Counted from the first letter of the stretch, positions 50,485 to 59,460 are shown. The stretch is 64,000 nt of DNA from Nocardioidaceae bacterium UBA4001 (GCA_002384855.1 DGBP01000074.1:64919-128918); one strand, 5' to 3'. A program made the numbers and translations. The notes: generated by a model from the sequence alone, not told the origin.

Positions 50485-50503
50485 GCCACAATCATGCCAC
50501 AAA
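50482..50503. promoter_or_regulatory. Tandem 11-bp operator at the antitoxin start
   Basis: CATGCCACAAT and CATGCCACAAA are adjacent 11-bp direct repeats covering the antitoxin start codon. An 11-bp period places both on one face of the helix, fitting a cooperative ribbon-helix-helix operator. Confidence 0.55.
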
Positions 50504-50884
50504 CTAGGTGTCCGGCCAGTCCTCGTCGAGATCGATCTTCTCGACCGGGCCCTTCCGACGCGCGCTGTCCTCGGGGGCCGAGGCCATCGCGAGGCTCAGC
50601 GCCTGGAACAACGACGACGCCGCGGACGTGAGGTGCTGACGGACCTCGGGACTGGTCGCGCGAACGGCGCTGATCCCTCGGCAGATCGGGCAGTAGGAGC
50701 AGTCCTTGCCCCCGGTGGCGATGTGCTCGTTGACGTCGTCGAGCAGGGAGGAGGCCCCCGCAGCGGCACCGGCCGCCGCATCGGCGTACTCCCCGCCACT
50801 CTCCTTCGCCCAGCCCTGCAGCGCCGCGAACAGCTTCGCGGCCTCCTCGGCGACGCTGCCGACCGGCTTACGCTCCTCGCTCAC
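50504..50884 (-). CDS. Rv2183c-like conserved hypothetical protein
   Basis: A 126-residue protein, helical and Ala-rich, with a CSYCPICR cysteine cluster in the middle that could bind zinc. It starts with GTG in a GTGA overlap with the ArsA-type ATPase gene. The position corresponds to Rv2183c in M. tuberculosis. Function unknown. Confidence 0.7.
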   Translation of the reverse strand: MSEERKPVGSVAEEAAKLFAALQGWAKESGGEYADAAAGAAAGASSLLDDVNEHIATGGKDCSYCPICRGISAVRATSPEVRQHLTSAASSLFQALSLAMASAPEDSARRKGPVEKIDLDEDWPDT

Positions 50885-52056
50885 TCGTCCTCCTCCGCCG
50901 CCGCGAACCGGATCATCAGCGAGCCGTCCTCGACACGCGCGCCGGCCACGCGCTCGCGACGCAGCGCCACCGGGAGTGAGAAGAGCCTGCGGTAGGACCC
51001 CACCGTCACGACGAGCTCGTCGCCGTGGCGGGCCAGGTCGACGTCGTCCCGGGCCGCGAACGGTAGCGCCATGGTCAGCACCGACCCGGCGGCCGTCCTG
51101 GTGATCGTCATCGGGTCGTCGCCCTCGGGCACCGCGAACGGGTCGTCGGCGCCGTACACCTCGCTGGCGAAGGCGCCGAGCTCGCCGACGCCGATCGGCT
51201 CGGAGGGACGGTACGGCGACCTCCACACCGGCATGTGCGCGAAGGACTGCTCGACCTCCTTCATCACCCGCTGCTGCGCCTCGACCCACTGCGCGCGCCA
51301 GGCGTCGGAGCCGGCCTCGGGAAAGATCCGGTTCGCCACCACGCCATCGACGCGGTAGCCGAACAGCGACAGGGTGGTCAGGGACCGTCGCGCCTCGGCG
51401 ACCACGACCGTCTCCGGGGTGAGCACGAGCCGCACCGTCGCCTCCGGACCGGTGAGCAGCTCGTGGACCTCCTCGAGGTCACGGTGCAGGCGGTTCACCG
51501 CGTCGAAGACGCTGCCGCGCGGCATCGGCACGCCGGTGGCCCGGCTGAGAACCGGCTTCAGGGTCTGGACGAAACGCCGCTGGGCCGGTAGGACGCGGTC
51601 CATGTACCACCCGAGCGCCTCGGGGAGGGCGAGCAGACGGAGCGTCTCGGCGGTCGGCGCGCAGTCCACGACGATCACGTCCCACGCCCCCGATCGGGCA
51701 TGTGCACGCAGCTCGAGCAGCGCGAGGACCTCCTCGGCGCCCGGCAGCACGGTCAGCTCCTCGGCGGCGATCCGGTCCACCCCGACCGCGTCGAGCACCG
51801 ACAGGAGGTAGCCCTGGACCTCTGCCCACGACTCCTCGAAGCGTCGCTGTGCGTCCACCTGCTGCACGAACAGCTGCGGGGCGACCTCGGTGGGCTCGCT
51901 GCCGATGGGCTCGGCGAAGGCGTCGCTCAGCGAGTGTGCCGCGTCGGTGGACAGCACGAGGGTGCGCGCCCCTCGCTCAGCGGCGAGGGTCGCCGTACCG
52001 GCCGCGGCGGTGGTCTTGCCGACGCCGCCCTTGCCGGTGAAGAGGATCGTGCGCAC
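50881..52056 (-). CDS. ArsA/Get3-type ATPase
   Basis: A 391-residue P-loop ATPase: TGKGGVGKTTAAAGTA (deviant Walker A with signature Lys), LVLSTDAAHSLSDAF (Switch I/ArsA DTAP-like) and VVDCAPTAETLRLL (Walker B/Switch II). The C-terminal 80 residues look like the small beta-sandwich domain found after actinobacterial ArsA-like proteins. It matches Rv2184c. The GTG at 52056 directly begins the P-loop strand. A metal-efflux role is unlikely without arsB; handling of membrane or lipid proteins is a guess. Confidence 0.88.
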   Translation of the reverse strand: MRTILFTGKGGVGKTTAAAGTATLAAERGARTLVLSTDAAHSLSDAFAEPIGSEPTEVAPQLFVQQVDAQRRFEESWAEVQGYLLSVLDAVGVDRIAAEELTVLPGAEEVLALLELRAHARSGAWDVIVVDCAPTAETLRLLALPEALGWYMDRVLPAQRRFVQTLKPVLSRATGVPMPRGSVFDAVNRLHRDLEEVHELLTGPEATVRLVLTPETVVVAEARRSLTTLSLFGYRVDGVVANRIFPEAGSDAWRAQWVEAQQRVMKEVEQSFAHMPVWRSPYRPSEPIGVGELGAFASEVYGADDPFAVPEGDDPMTITRTAAGSVLTMALPFAARDDVDLARHGDELVVTVGSYRRLFSLPVALRRERVAGARVEDGSLMIRFAAAEEDE

Positions 52057-52058
52057 GC

Positions 52059-52499
52059 TCAGGAGAGGGACTCGACGCGCTTCTTCAGGCCCTTGAGCGC
52101 GGTGTCGATGATGACCTTCTCGGCCTTGCGCTTGAGCATGCCGATCATCGGGATCGAGATGTCGACCGCGAGGCGGTACGTCACCTCGGTGCTGCCGTCG
52201 CCGCGGTCCTCGAGCTCGTAGGTGCCGTCCATGGCCTTGAGCATCTTGCCCTCGGCGAGGGTCCAGTCGACGGAGCGGTCCCCGTTCCAGTCGTAGGCGA
52301 GCGTGTACTGGTCCTTGATCGGGCTGGCGTCGAGCTCGAAGTAGACCTTCTTCGCGCGCCCGCCGGAGCCGGGCACCACGACCTCGGCCTTCTTCACGCC
52401 CTGGGCCCACTGCGGGTAGGCCTCGAAGTCGCCGATCACGGCCATGACCTCGGCCGGTGCGGCGTCGACGACGATGCTGGAGGTCGTTTGTTCAGCCAT
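52059..52499 (-). CDS. SRPBCC-family protein (polyketide cyclase/START-like)
   Basis: A 146-residue helix-grip protein starting MAEQTTSSIVVDAAPAEVMAVIGDFEAYPQW, the Rv2185c (TB16.3) type. SRPBCC folds bind hydrophobic ligands in a deep cavity. It lies two bases before the ArsA-type ATPase gene and is divergent from fadD, so a lipid ligand is plausible. Confidence 0.88.
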   Translation of the reverse strand: MAEQTTSSIVVDAAPAEVMAVIGDFEAYPQWAQGVKKAEVVVPGSGGRAKKVYFELDASPIKDQYTLAYDWNGDRSVDWTLAEGKMLKAMDGTYELEDRGDGSTEVTYRLAVDISIPMIGMLKRKAEKVIIDTALKGLKKRVESLS

Positions 52500-52674
52500 G
52501 GTCTGCGCGTACCCCTTAGTCCGGTCTACCTGTCGGGGAGCGTACCGGATGGGCTCCTCACCGAGTCGCCCACCGAGGTCGTCGTACTCCCCCACTCGCG
52601 ACCTGGTCCGGACAGACCGCGGTAGCGTTCGGCTGTGGGCCGAACCGACGTCACGAGTGCCAGAGGTGTTGCCG

Positions 52675-54462
52675 GTGCGTGAGTACAGCACGCCCCTCGA
52701 GGTCGAGGTGCCCACCACGGGCAACCTGACCGACGACATCGTCCGCAACGCCGAGGCCGACCCGGACCGGGTCGCGTTCAGCAGGCGTGGCCCGGACGGC
52801 GGGTGGGAGGACGTCACCGCTGCGGCGTTCCTCGCCGAGGTCCGGGGCGTCGCGAAGGGCCTCGTCGCCGCCGGTGTCGAGCCGGGCGACCGGGTCGCGA
52901 TCATGTCGAGCACGAGGTACGAGTGGACCCTGGTCGACTACGCGATCTGGTTCGCCGGGGCGGTCACCGTGCCGTTGTACGAGACGTCGTCGATCGAGCA
53001 GATCCGTTGGGCGCTCGAGGACTCGGGCACCCGGGCGCTGGTGGCGGAGTCCCCGGCCGACCTTGACCGCGTCGGTGAGGCGCGCGCGATCACCGCTCCG
53101 CTCGAACGGGTGTGGTCCTTCGAGCAGGACGCGGTCGCAGCGCTGACCGAGCAGGGCGCGGGGGTGTCCGACGAGGACCTCGAGAAGCGACGCACCGCCG
53201 TCACTCCCGACTCCCTCGCCACCATCGTCTACACCTCCGGGACCACGGGTCGGCCGAAGGGCTGCCTGCTCACCCACGGCAACTTCATGGCCGAGGTGGG
53301 GGCTGCCGTGAGCGGCCTGCACGAGCTGTTCGAGGACCCCGAGGCGGCCACGCTCCTCTTCCTCCCGCTCGCGCACGTCTTCGCCCGGGTCATCCAGGTC
53401 GGCGCGGTCAACGCCCGTGTCCGGCTGGGCCACGCGCCGGACGTGAAGCGCCTGCTCCCCGACCTGCAGTCGTTCCGTCCCACCTTCATCCTCGCGGTGC
53501 CCCGGGTGTTCGAGAAGGTGTTCAACACCGCCTCGCAGAACGCCGCGGCGGACGGCAAGGGACGGGTCTTCGACCTCGCTGCCACCACGGCCATCGCCTA
53601 CAGCCAGAGCCTCGACCACCGCGGGCCGGGCCCGCTGCTGCGACTGCGGCACAAGGCGTTCGACCGGCTCGTGTACGCCAAGCTCCGAGAAGCCCTCGGT
53701 GGCAGCTGCCGCTACGCGGTCTCAGGGGGCGCCCCGCTCGGCGAGCGGCTCGGCCACTTCTACCGCGGGATCGGGCTGGTGGTGGTGGAGGGCTACGGCC
53801 TCACCGAGACCACCGCGGCGATCACCGCCAACGTGCCGGAGACCTCCAAGATCGGCAGCGTGGGCCGCCCGCTCGGCGGTACGACGATCCGGGTGGCCGA
53901 CGACGGCGAGCTGCTCGTGCGTGGTGGCCAGGTCTTCTCCGGCTACTGGAACAACCCGAAGGCGACCGAGGAGATCCTCGTCGACGGGTGGCTGCACACC
54001 GGCGACCTCGGCGAGATCGACGACGAGGGCTTCGTGCGGATCAGCGGCCGCAAGAAGGAGATCATCGTCACCGCCGGCGGCAAGAACGTCGCCCCCACCG
54101 TCCTCGAGGACCGTCTCCGGGGCCACCACCTGGTGAGCCAGTGCATGGTCGTCGGCGACGGGCGGCCCTACATCGCCGCCCTGGTCACGATCGACCCGGA
54201 CGCTCTCACGCCCTGGGCCGAGCACCACAAGAAGCCGAACGACGTCGCCCGGCTCACCGAGGACGACGACCTCCGCTCCGCGATCCAGTCCGCCGTCGAC
54301 GACGCGAACAAGGCCGTCTCGCAGGCAGAGTCGATCCGGCGGTTCACGATCCTTCCGGTCGACTGGACCGAGGAGGCCGGCCACCTCACCCCGAGCCTGA
54401 AGCTACGTCGGGACCGGGTGATGCGGGAGTTCCGCGCGGACGTGGAGCGGCTCTACTCCTGA
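52675..54462 (+). CDS. fadD15: Long-chain fatty acid-CoA ligase (FadD15-like)
   Basis: A 595-residue ANL-family enzyme: TIVYTSGTTGRPKGC (AMP-binding P-loop), VEGYGLTETTAAITAN, GWLHTGDLGEID and RISGRKKEIIVTAGGKNV (hinge and C-terminal domain). It activates fatty acids as acyl-AMP and then acyl-CoA. The GTG at 52675 follows AGAGGT. It is orthologous in position to Rv2187. It overlaps the convergent pimB gene by 10 bases. Confidence 0.93.
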   Translation: MREYSTPLEVEVPTTGNLTDDIVRNAEADPDRVAFSRRGPDGGWEDVTAAAFLAEVRGVAKGLVAAGVEPGDRVAIMSSTRYEWTLVDYAIWFAGAVTVPLYETSSIEQIRWALEDSGTRALVAESPADLDRVGEARAITAPLERVWSFEQDAVAALTEQGAGVSDEDLEKRRTAVTPDSLATIVYTSGTTGRPKGCLLTHGNFMAEVGAAVSGLHELFEDPEAATLLFLPLAHVFARVIQVGAVNARVRLGHAPDVKRLLPDLQSFRPTFILAVPRVFEKVFNTASQNAAADGKGRVFDLAATTAIAYSQSLDHRGPGPLLRLRHKAFDRLVYAKLREALGGSCRYAVSGGAPLGERLGHFYRGIGLVVVEGYGLTETTAAITANVPETSKIGSVGRPLGGTTIRVADDGELLVRGGQVFSGYWNNPKATEEILVDGWLHTGDLGEIDDEGFVRISGRKKEIIVTAGGKNVAPTVLEDRLRGHHLVSQCMVVGDGRPYIAALVTIDPDALTPWAEHHKKPNDVARLTEDDDLRSAIQSAVDDANKAVSQAESIRRFTILPVDWTEEAGHLTPSLKLRRDRVMREFRADVERLYS

Positions 54463-55592
54463 GGGCACTTGCCGGCGAGCACGCCTTCGAGGGCGCCCGC
54501 GGCGTGTGCCCAGGTCGCGATTCCGCTCGGCACCGGCAGCCGGTCGTCGGGCCGGCCGTACGACGGGACGCGCCCCAGCAGCTCGGTCAGCACCTCGGCG
54601 ACCCGGCTGACGGACCGCGGCGCCACGACCACCGCATCAGGACCCGCCACCGCCTCGGGGGCACCACCGGAGTCACCGACAAGGACCGGGAGGCCACAGG
54701 CCTGCGCTTCGGTGAAGACGATCCCGAACGCTTCAGCCTCGAGACCCCACCGCCTGGTGCGGCACGGCATGGCGTAGACGTCACCGGCATCGGTGTAGGC
54801 AGGCATCTCCTCCCACGGCACACTCCCGGTGAAGACCACGGAGTCCTCGACGCCTCGCTCGGCGACCAGCTCCTCGACCGCACCGCGGTGGGGTCCGTCG
54901 CCGACGAGCAGCAGCCATGCGTCCGGAGCCTTGCGCAGGACCTCGGGCCACGCCTTGACCAGCGTGTCTTGGCCCTTGCGCTTCACGAACCGGGCCGTGC
55001 ACACGACCACGGGTGCGTCCGCCGGGATGTCGAGACGCTTCCGAACCTCTGCTCCCCCACACCCCGGGTAGAAGCGCTCGGGGTCCACCCCGGGAGACAT
55101 CCGCACCATCCTCGACGCAGCCTCCGGTGAGAGCGCGGCTGCGATGCGTTCGCGACACCACTCGCTGACGTAGGTCATCACGTCGACGGAGTCGCCGATC
55201 CTGCGCAGCAGCTGCCGGGTCACCGGCACCCGCGCCCACCACACCTCGTGGCCGTGGGTCAGCGCCACGATCCGGTTGGCGCCGGCACGCCGCAGTCGCC
55301 GGCCCAACAGGCCCAGCGGCGCTGACGCCCCGAAGACGACCCGGTCGCAGCCGTGACGCCGCATGACCTCGACCACCCGGCGCCCCACGGCAGGGGTGGG
55401 CAGCAGCATCGAGGCGGGGTCGCGGTAGACGGGGAACGGCAGGCCGGCGTCGTACTCCCGGTCCCCTGGCATCGACGCGGTGTAGACGACGACCTGGTCG
55501 GGGTCCATCCGCTCGCACAGCGCGAGCACGAACGTCTCGATGCCGCCACGCCGGGTCGGGAAGTCGTTGGTGACGACGAGGACGCGGCTCAC
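54453..55592 (-). CDS. pimB: Phosphatidylinositol mannoside mannosyltransferase PimB'
   Basis: A 379-residue GT-B glycosyltransferase of family GT4: VVTNDFPTRRGGIETFV at the N-terminus, HGHEVWWARVP, CTARFVKRKGQDTLV and the EAFGIVFTEAQACGLPV GDP-mannose/EX7E motif. It adds the second mannose to phosphatidylinositol mannoside on the cytoplasmic face of the membrane. It matches Rv2188c in sequence features and position. Its ATG overlaps the stop codon of the M48 protease gene (ATGA), making it the last gene of the envelope operon. Confidence 0.9.
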   Translation of the reverse strand: MSRVLVVTNDFPTRRGGIETFVLALCERMDPDQVVVYTASMPGDREYDAGLPFPVYRDPASMLLPTPAVGRRVVEVMRRHGCDRVVFGASAPLGLLGRRLRRAGANRIVALTHGHEVWWARVPVTRQLLRRIGDSVDVMTYVSEWCRERIAAALSPEAASRMVRMSPGVDPERFYPGCGGAEVRKRLDIPADAPVVVCTARFVKRKGQDTLVKAWPEVLRKAPDAWLLLVGDGPHRGAVEELVAERGVEDSVVFTGSVPWEEMPAYTDAGDVYAMPCRTRRWGLEAEAFGIVFTEAQACGLPVLVGDSGGAPEAVAGPDAVVVAPRSVSRVAEVLTELLGRVPSYGRPDDRLPVPSGIATWAHAAGALEGVLAGKCPQE

Positions 55593-56848
55593 CGGTCGTC
55601 CCCGGCCCGCTCCAGGGACGCCGGCAGGCCGGCTCTCTCGAGGACGGTCGGGTGGGAGCCGAACCAGAACTGGCTCCAGGCCGGTGGAGTCGGGTCGCTC
55701 AGCGACTTCAGGGCGAGCTCACGCTGCATGTCCACGAACGTAGTGGACTCCCCTGTCGCCGCGAGGGCGTCGCGGTCGGAGCGTGTCTCGATCGCCCGGC
55801 TGATGCCGGCCTCCACGGGCGAGACCGCCAGGAGCGCGACGGCCCACAGCGCGAGCACCAGCGGGACGGCAGCGGGGTCCCCGAGGCCGCGGATGCCGAG
55901 TCGCCGCCGTAGCCGCGTCGAGTCCATCACCAGCGCGAGCAAGGCGACACCGAGCACGGCGCCGCTCGCCCCCAGGACCGTGCCGACCAGGACGTCGTTG
56001 TGCTTCGCGTGCGCCAGCTCGTGGGCCACGACGACCTCTGCCTCGGGAAGGGGCAGGTCCTCGACGAGGGTGTCGTAGAGCACCACCCGCCGGGTGTCAC
56101 CGAACCCGGAGACGTAGGCGTTGTACGTCGTGGTGCGCTGGGACGCGTCCGAGACGAGGATCTCGTCGATCTCGACCCCCTGCCGCTCGGCGAGCGTGAG
56201 CACGGACGAGCGCAGCTCACCCTCGGGCAGCGGCTCGAAGTCGTTGAACACCGGCTCGACCACCACTGGGTAGAGGAACGAGCCGGCGAGGGTGAGCACC
56301 ACCGCCGCGACACCGGCCCAGGCGAACCACCAGCGCGGTGACCGCCGTGCAGCGAGCACGAGGACGAGCAGGACGAGGGCGGTGAGGAACCAGGAGACGA
56401 GCAGCGACCGACCGAGGTCGAAGATCCACGCGCCCCAGGGCTGCTCGCTCAGTCCGAACTCGAGGCGTCGCGCGTGGTGGGCGACCGCGAACGGCAGCGT
56501 GGCGAGCCGTCCGAGGGCGAGGACGAGGAGCGTCGCGAGCATCACCACGAGCCACCACCGGCGGCTGCCGAACATCCGCCTGACAAGAGCCGCACCCCAG
56601 GGCGTGAAGCCGAGCAGGGCGGCGACGAGGAGCGAGACGGCGTACGACGCCCAGCCAAGGTAGCGCCGGGTGGTCGAGTACTCCTCCGCACGCGCGATCT
56701 GGTCGGGGGTGAACAGGTCGGAAGCCCGTGCGGGCCGGAGGTCACCGCCGGGCACCCGGTCCCAGGGCACCTGGGTGACCGCCAGGACGACGAAGACCGT
56801 CGCCGCCACCAGCACGACGGCCCAGGCGGTACGACGGTCCAGCCTCAT
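55589..56848 (-). CDS. M48-family (Ste24/HtpX-like) membrane metalloprotease
   Basis: A 419-residue integral membrane protease with about seven hydrophobic segments and the zinc-binding HELAH motif at residues 276-280; the third ligand is expected in SRAIETRSDRDALAA. The layout resembles CAAX prenyl protease 1. In bacteria such proteases take part in envelope protein quality control. The ATG at 56848 overlaps the stop of the upstream gluzincin gene and its own stop overlaps the pimB start, so translation should be coupled throughout. Confidence 0.9.
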   Translation of the reverse strand: MRLDRRTAWAVVLVAATVFVVLAVTQVPWDRVPGGDLRPARASDLFTPDQIARAEEYSTTRRYLGWASYAVSLLVAALLGFTPWGAALVRRMFGSRRWWLVVMLATLLVLALGRLATLPFAVAHHARRLEFGLSEQPWGAWIFDLGRSLLVSWFLTALVLLVLVLAARRSPRWWFAWAGVAAVVLTLAGSFLYPVVVEPVFNDFEPLPEGELRSSVLTLAERQGVEIDEILVSDASQRTTTYNAYVSGFGDTRRVVLYDTLVEDLPLPEAEVVVAHELAHAKHNDVLVGTVLGASGAVLGVALLALVMDSTRLRRRLGIRGLGDPAAVPLVLALWAVALLAVSPVEAGISRAIETRSDRDALAATGESTTFVDMQRELALKSLSDPTPPAWSQFWFGSHPTVLERAGLPASLERAGDDR

Positions 56849-58137
56849 CCCGCGAGCTCGCGGAGGTAGTTCCGCCACTGTCTCGTGAAGGCCCTCTCGG
56901 TCGTCCCGAGGCCGTCGAACGCTGCCTGGACGCTCGTGCCCTCGTCGACCGACTCGTAGAACGAGATGAGCCGCCGCTCGCCGTACTCATCGGCCAGCAG
57001 CCGGCAGGCGAGCCAGGCAGCCTCGTAGGACGTGCCCAGCAGCTTGTTCGACGGGTCGAACTCGTCGGGACCGGGGAGCGCCTTCGGCGGGCCGTCGCGC
57101 CGCACCTCGGCGAGGATCTGGCTCGCGGTCACCGAGACGGGGAGGTCGCTGCGGGCGAGGGCGACGTAGTCGGCGAACCCCTCGAGCAGCCACAACGGCA
57201 TCGACGCGGTGGCGGCGTCGACGGCGACGTGCGTGGCCTCGTGGCTCATCACGATCTGGGAGCCCTCCTCGCCGAGGTCCGCGAAGACCTCCGGGTTCAC
57301 CATGATGTGGACCGGGGAGCCCGGGCTCAAGGAGCCGTCCACCGTCGCGGTCACCGCCGCAATGGAAGCGTAGGACCCGGGCTCCGCATCCAGCATCCGC
57401 CCGAGCTGCTGCGCCGCCGCGGGCACCTCGACCACGAGGCGACCGCGCCACTGCGGGAGGACGGCGCGGACGTCGCGGACCGCCTCGGCGGCGAGCCGGG
57501 AGTACCGCGGCAGCGCCGTCCGGTCGGCGACGGCGACGAGGGTCCGCACGCTCCGGTCGACCGCGAGGTCCTCGAGCAGCCACAGCGGAGCCGGTCGACT
57601 GGTGTCGCCCACCGCGGAGCCGAACGCCACCCCGTCCGGGGTGTCCACGAACGTGAAGGAGGTCTCCATGGAGCCGGTGTCCTGGTCGTAGCCGCCCAGG
57701 CGCCAGCGCAGCGCGACGTCACCGACCCAGGCCTGCCGCCCGAAGGTGCGACTCTCGCGAGGGTCGAGGCTCCCTGCCGACTCGTCCACGAACCGGAGCG
57801 CCAGCTCACTGACACCCAGCTCCTGCACGTTGTCGTAGATGAACCCCAGGGCACGCCTGGCCGACGGTTCTCCCGGCGCCGCAAGCGCCAGCGCCTCACT
57901 CCGCGTGCCATCCTCGAAGGCTCGGGTGAGGTCGCCGAGCAGCGCGGCGGCGTGGTCGGCGCGGGTCAGCTCGGCCGGAGCCTGCGACTGCCTCGGGGCG
58001 GTCGGCGTGATCACCTCCCGGTTCCCGAGCAGGCTTGTCAGCGCCACCGCGGCGACGAGTGCCAGGAGCACGAAACCGGCCACCCACAGCAGTGGGCGGC
58101 CGGTCCGAGGGCTACGCTCAGCCGACGCGGCGGGCAC
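56845..58137 (-). CDS. Membrane-anchored gluzincin-type peptidase-like protein
   Basis: A 430-residue protein with one N-terminal transmembrane helix (VAGFVLLALVAAVALTSLL) and a large extracytoplasmic part. HEATH at 299-303 and E319 in LLEGFADYVA give the HExxH...E zinc set of gluzincins (peptidase MA-like). The N-terminal half may be an NTF2-like domain. The GTG at 58137 overlaps the end of the NlpC/P60 gene by 20 bases; no later start would keep the membrane anchor. Substrate unknown; placement suggests a wall or envelope protein. Confidence 0.8.
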   Translation of the reverse strand: MPAASAERSPRTGRPLLWVAGFVLLALVAAVALTSLLGNREVITPTAPRQSQAPAELTRADHAAALLGDLTRAFEDGTRSEALALAAPGEPSARRALGFIYDNVQELGVSELALRFVDESAGSLDPRESRTFGRQAWVGDVALRWRLGGYDQDTGSMETSFTFVDTPDGVAFGSAVGDTSRPAPLWLLEDLAVDRSVRTLVAVADRTALPRYSRLAAEAVRDVRAVLPQWRGRLVVEVPAAAQQLGRMLDAEPGSYASIAAVTATVDGSLSPGSPVHIMVNPEVFADLGEEGSQIVMSHEATHVAVDAATASMPLWLLEGFADYVALARSDLPVSVTASQILAEVRRDGPPKALPGPDEFDPSNKLLGTSYEAAWLACRLLADEYGERRLISFYESVDEGTSVQAAFDGLGTTERAFTRQWRNYLRELAG

Positions 58138-59131
58138 CGGAGAAGGGCATGGAGAACACGCCGGCGACTCGCACGCCCGAACGCGGGTTGGCGGCGTCGA
58201 CGATCTTGCCCCCGCCGATGTAGATGCCGACATGGCTGACGGGGCTGTAGTAGAACACCAGGTCACCGGGCTGGAGGGCCGAGGACGAGACCGGCGTGCC
58301 CATGCCGAACTGCATCCGCGAGGAGTGCGGCAGGCTGACGCCGGCCTGGGCCCAGGCCATCATGGTCAGGCCGGAGCAGTCGAAGGAGTTGGGGCCGGCG
58401 GCGCCGTAGACGTAGGACTTGCCGACCTGGGCGAGCGCGTAGTTCACCGCGGCGGAGGCCCGGCCCGAGGCGTTCGCGCCCGGAAGCGCGGGCGGTCGGG
58501 GCTCGGAGCGGCTGACCCTCGGCTCCCGGGCCGCCGCGGCCTCCGCGGCCGCCTCGGCCTCGAGCTCGTCGAGGAGGTCCTGGGCCTCGCCCGCCTTCGT
58601 GTCGATCTCGGCCTTCTCGTCGGCGAGCTTCTCCTCGGTCTCCGCGATCGCGGCCATCTCGCGCTTGGTCGCGGCCTCACGGATCTCGAGCTGTTTGTAC
58701 TGGGTGGCGAACTCCGCCATCAGCTGGGTGCGCTGGTCGTTGAAGGCCGACACGGTCGAGAGCTGCTCGAGGAACGCGTCGACGTCCTCGGCGAAGACGA
58801 TGCGCGTGGTCGTGGACAGGGCGCCGTTCTGGTACTGCGAGACGACGGACGCGGCGACCTGGTCGCGGAACTCAGCGACCTTGTCCTCCTGCCGGTCGAG
58901 GTCGGCCCGCAGGGAACGCAGCCGCTGCTGGGTCGCCTTGAGCTCGACGCGGGCGTCGTTGTACCGCTCCGCCGCCTGCTCCGCCTCGTGGAAGAGCCGG
59001 TCGACCTTGGCCTCGACCTGGTCGAGGTCGGGCTCCGCCTGGCTGGGCGCTGCCACGAGCAACGATCCACCGAGCGCCGCGACTCCGAGTGCGGCAATGA
59101 CACCTGAGATACGCTTCCGGCCGTCGAGCAC
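58118..59131 (-). CDS. NlpC/P60 peptidoglycan endopeptidase with coiled-coil
   Basis: A 337-residue secreted hydrolase (Rv2190c type). A signal peptide ends near AAPSQA (residue 32); residues 35-200 form a long coiled coil that in relatives binds FtsX or autoinhibits the enzyme; the NlpC/P60 domain (from about 222) has C252 in DCSGL, H300 in SHVGIY and D312 as the third residue, spaced as in RipA (Cys-His-Glu). It should cut peptidoglycan stem peptides. It is preceded by a c-di-AMP riboswitch and heads an overlapping operon. The GTG start follows GAGGAGA. Confidence 0.93.
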   Translation of the reverse strand: MLDGRKRISGVIAALGVAALGGSLLVAAPSQAEPDLDQVEAKVDRLFHEAEQAAERYNDARVELKATQQRLRSLRADLDRQEDKVAEFRDQVAASVVSQYQNGALSTTTRIVFAEDVDAFLEQLSTVSAFNDQRTQLMAEFATQYKQLEIREAATKREMAAIAETEEKLADEKAEIDTKAGEAQDLLDELEAEAAAEAAAAREPRVSRSEPRPPALPGANASGRASAAVNYALAQVGKSYVYGAAGPNSFDCSGLTMMAWAQAGVSLPHSSRMQFGMGTPVSSSALQPGDLVFYYSPVSHVGIYIGGGKIVDAANPRSGVRVAGVFSMPFSGARRVG

Positions 59132-59157
59132 GAGCGGACGGTCTCCTCTTTGTCCTG

Positions 59158-59313
59158 ACGCCTACCAGGTGAGCTGACGGGTTCGGGCGGCAAAGAGACC
59201 CTACGCGCGCACGGCGCCCTTGGTGCGGGCCCCGGGCGTGCGATTCACCCCAAGGAACGTGGTTCCCCGGCTCCGGTGCACGACTCCCCCGACTCGTGGG
59301 CCCGGACTCGGCG
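59158..59313 (-). promoter_or_regulatory. c-di-AMP (ydaO/yuaA-type) riboswitch
   Basis: On the minus strand the region reads, in order: CGCCGAG (P1 5' side), CACCGGAGCCGGGGAACCA, GTTCC, TTGGGGTGAATCGC, GCGTAGGG, CCGCCCGAACCCGTCAGCT and ACCTGGTAGGCG (P1 3' side). The GGGGAACCA, GGGGTGAATC and GAACCCGTCAGCT blocks are the most conserved parts of ydaO riboswitches, which often precede NlpC/P60 and resuscitation-factor genes in actinobacteria. The aptamer ends about 27 bases before the GTG of the NlpC/P60 gene, so the ribosome site lies just beyond P1. Binding of c-di-AMP usually turns the gene off. Confidence 0.93.
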
Positions 59314-59407
59314 CGGCACCTGAGCGAACCCGGTTTGGTCCACTGGGACAGGTGCCTCGCAAAGATTAAGGGGCGGACCGCCACGGAGGCAATGATTCTC
59401 GACATGT

Positions 59408-59460
59408 GGCGTAGACAAAGCGTTCACGCCGATTTCGCCGCGGGCGATCCTGTCTACGCC
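59408..59460 (-). terminator. Inverted repeat after the small Cys-rich gene
   Basis: GGCGTAGACA (59408-59417) and TGTCTACGCC (59451-59460) are exact 10-bp arms with a 33-base spacer that can itself fold. It overlaps the stop codon of the Cys-rich gene and lies upstream of the riboswitch, so it may be a terminator or a regulator site for the NlpC/P60 promoter. Confidence 0.4.
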
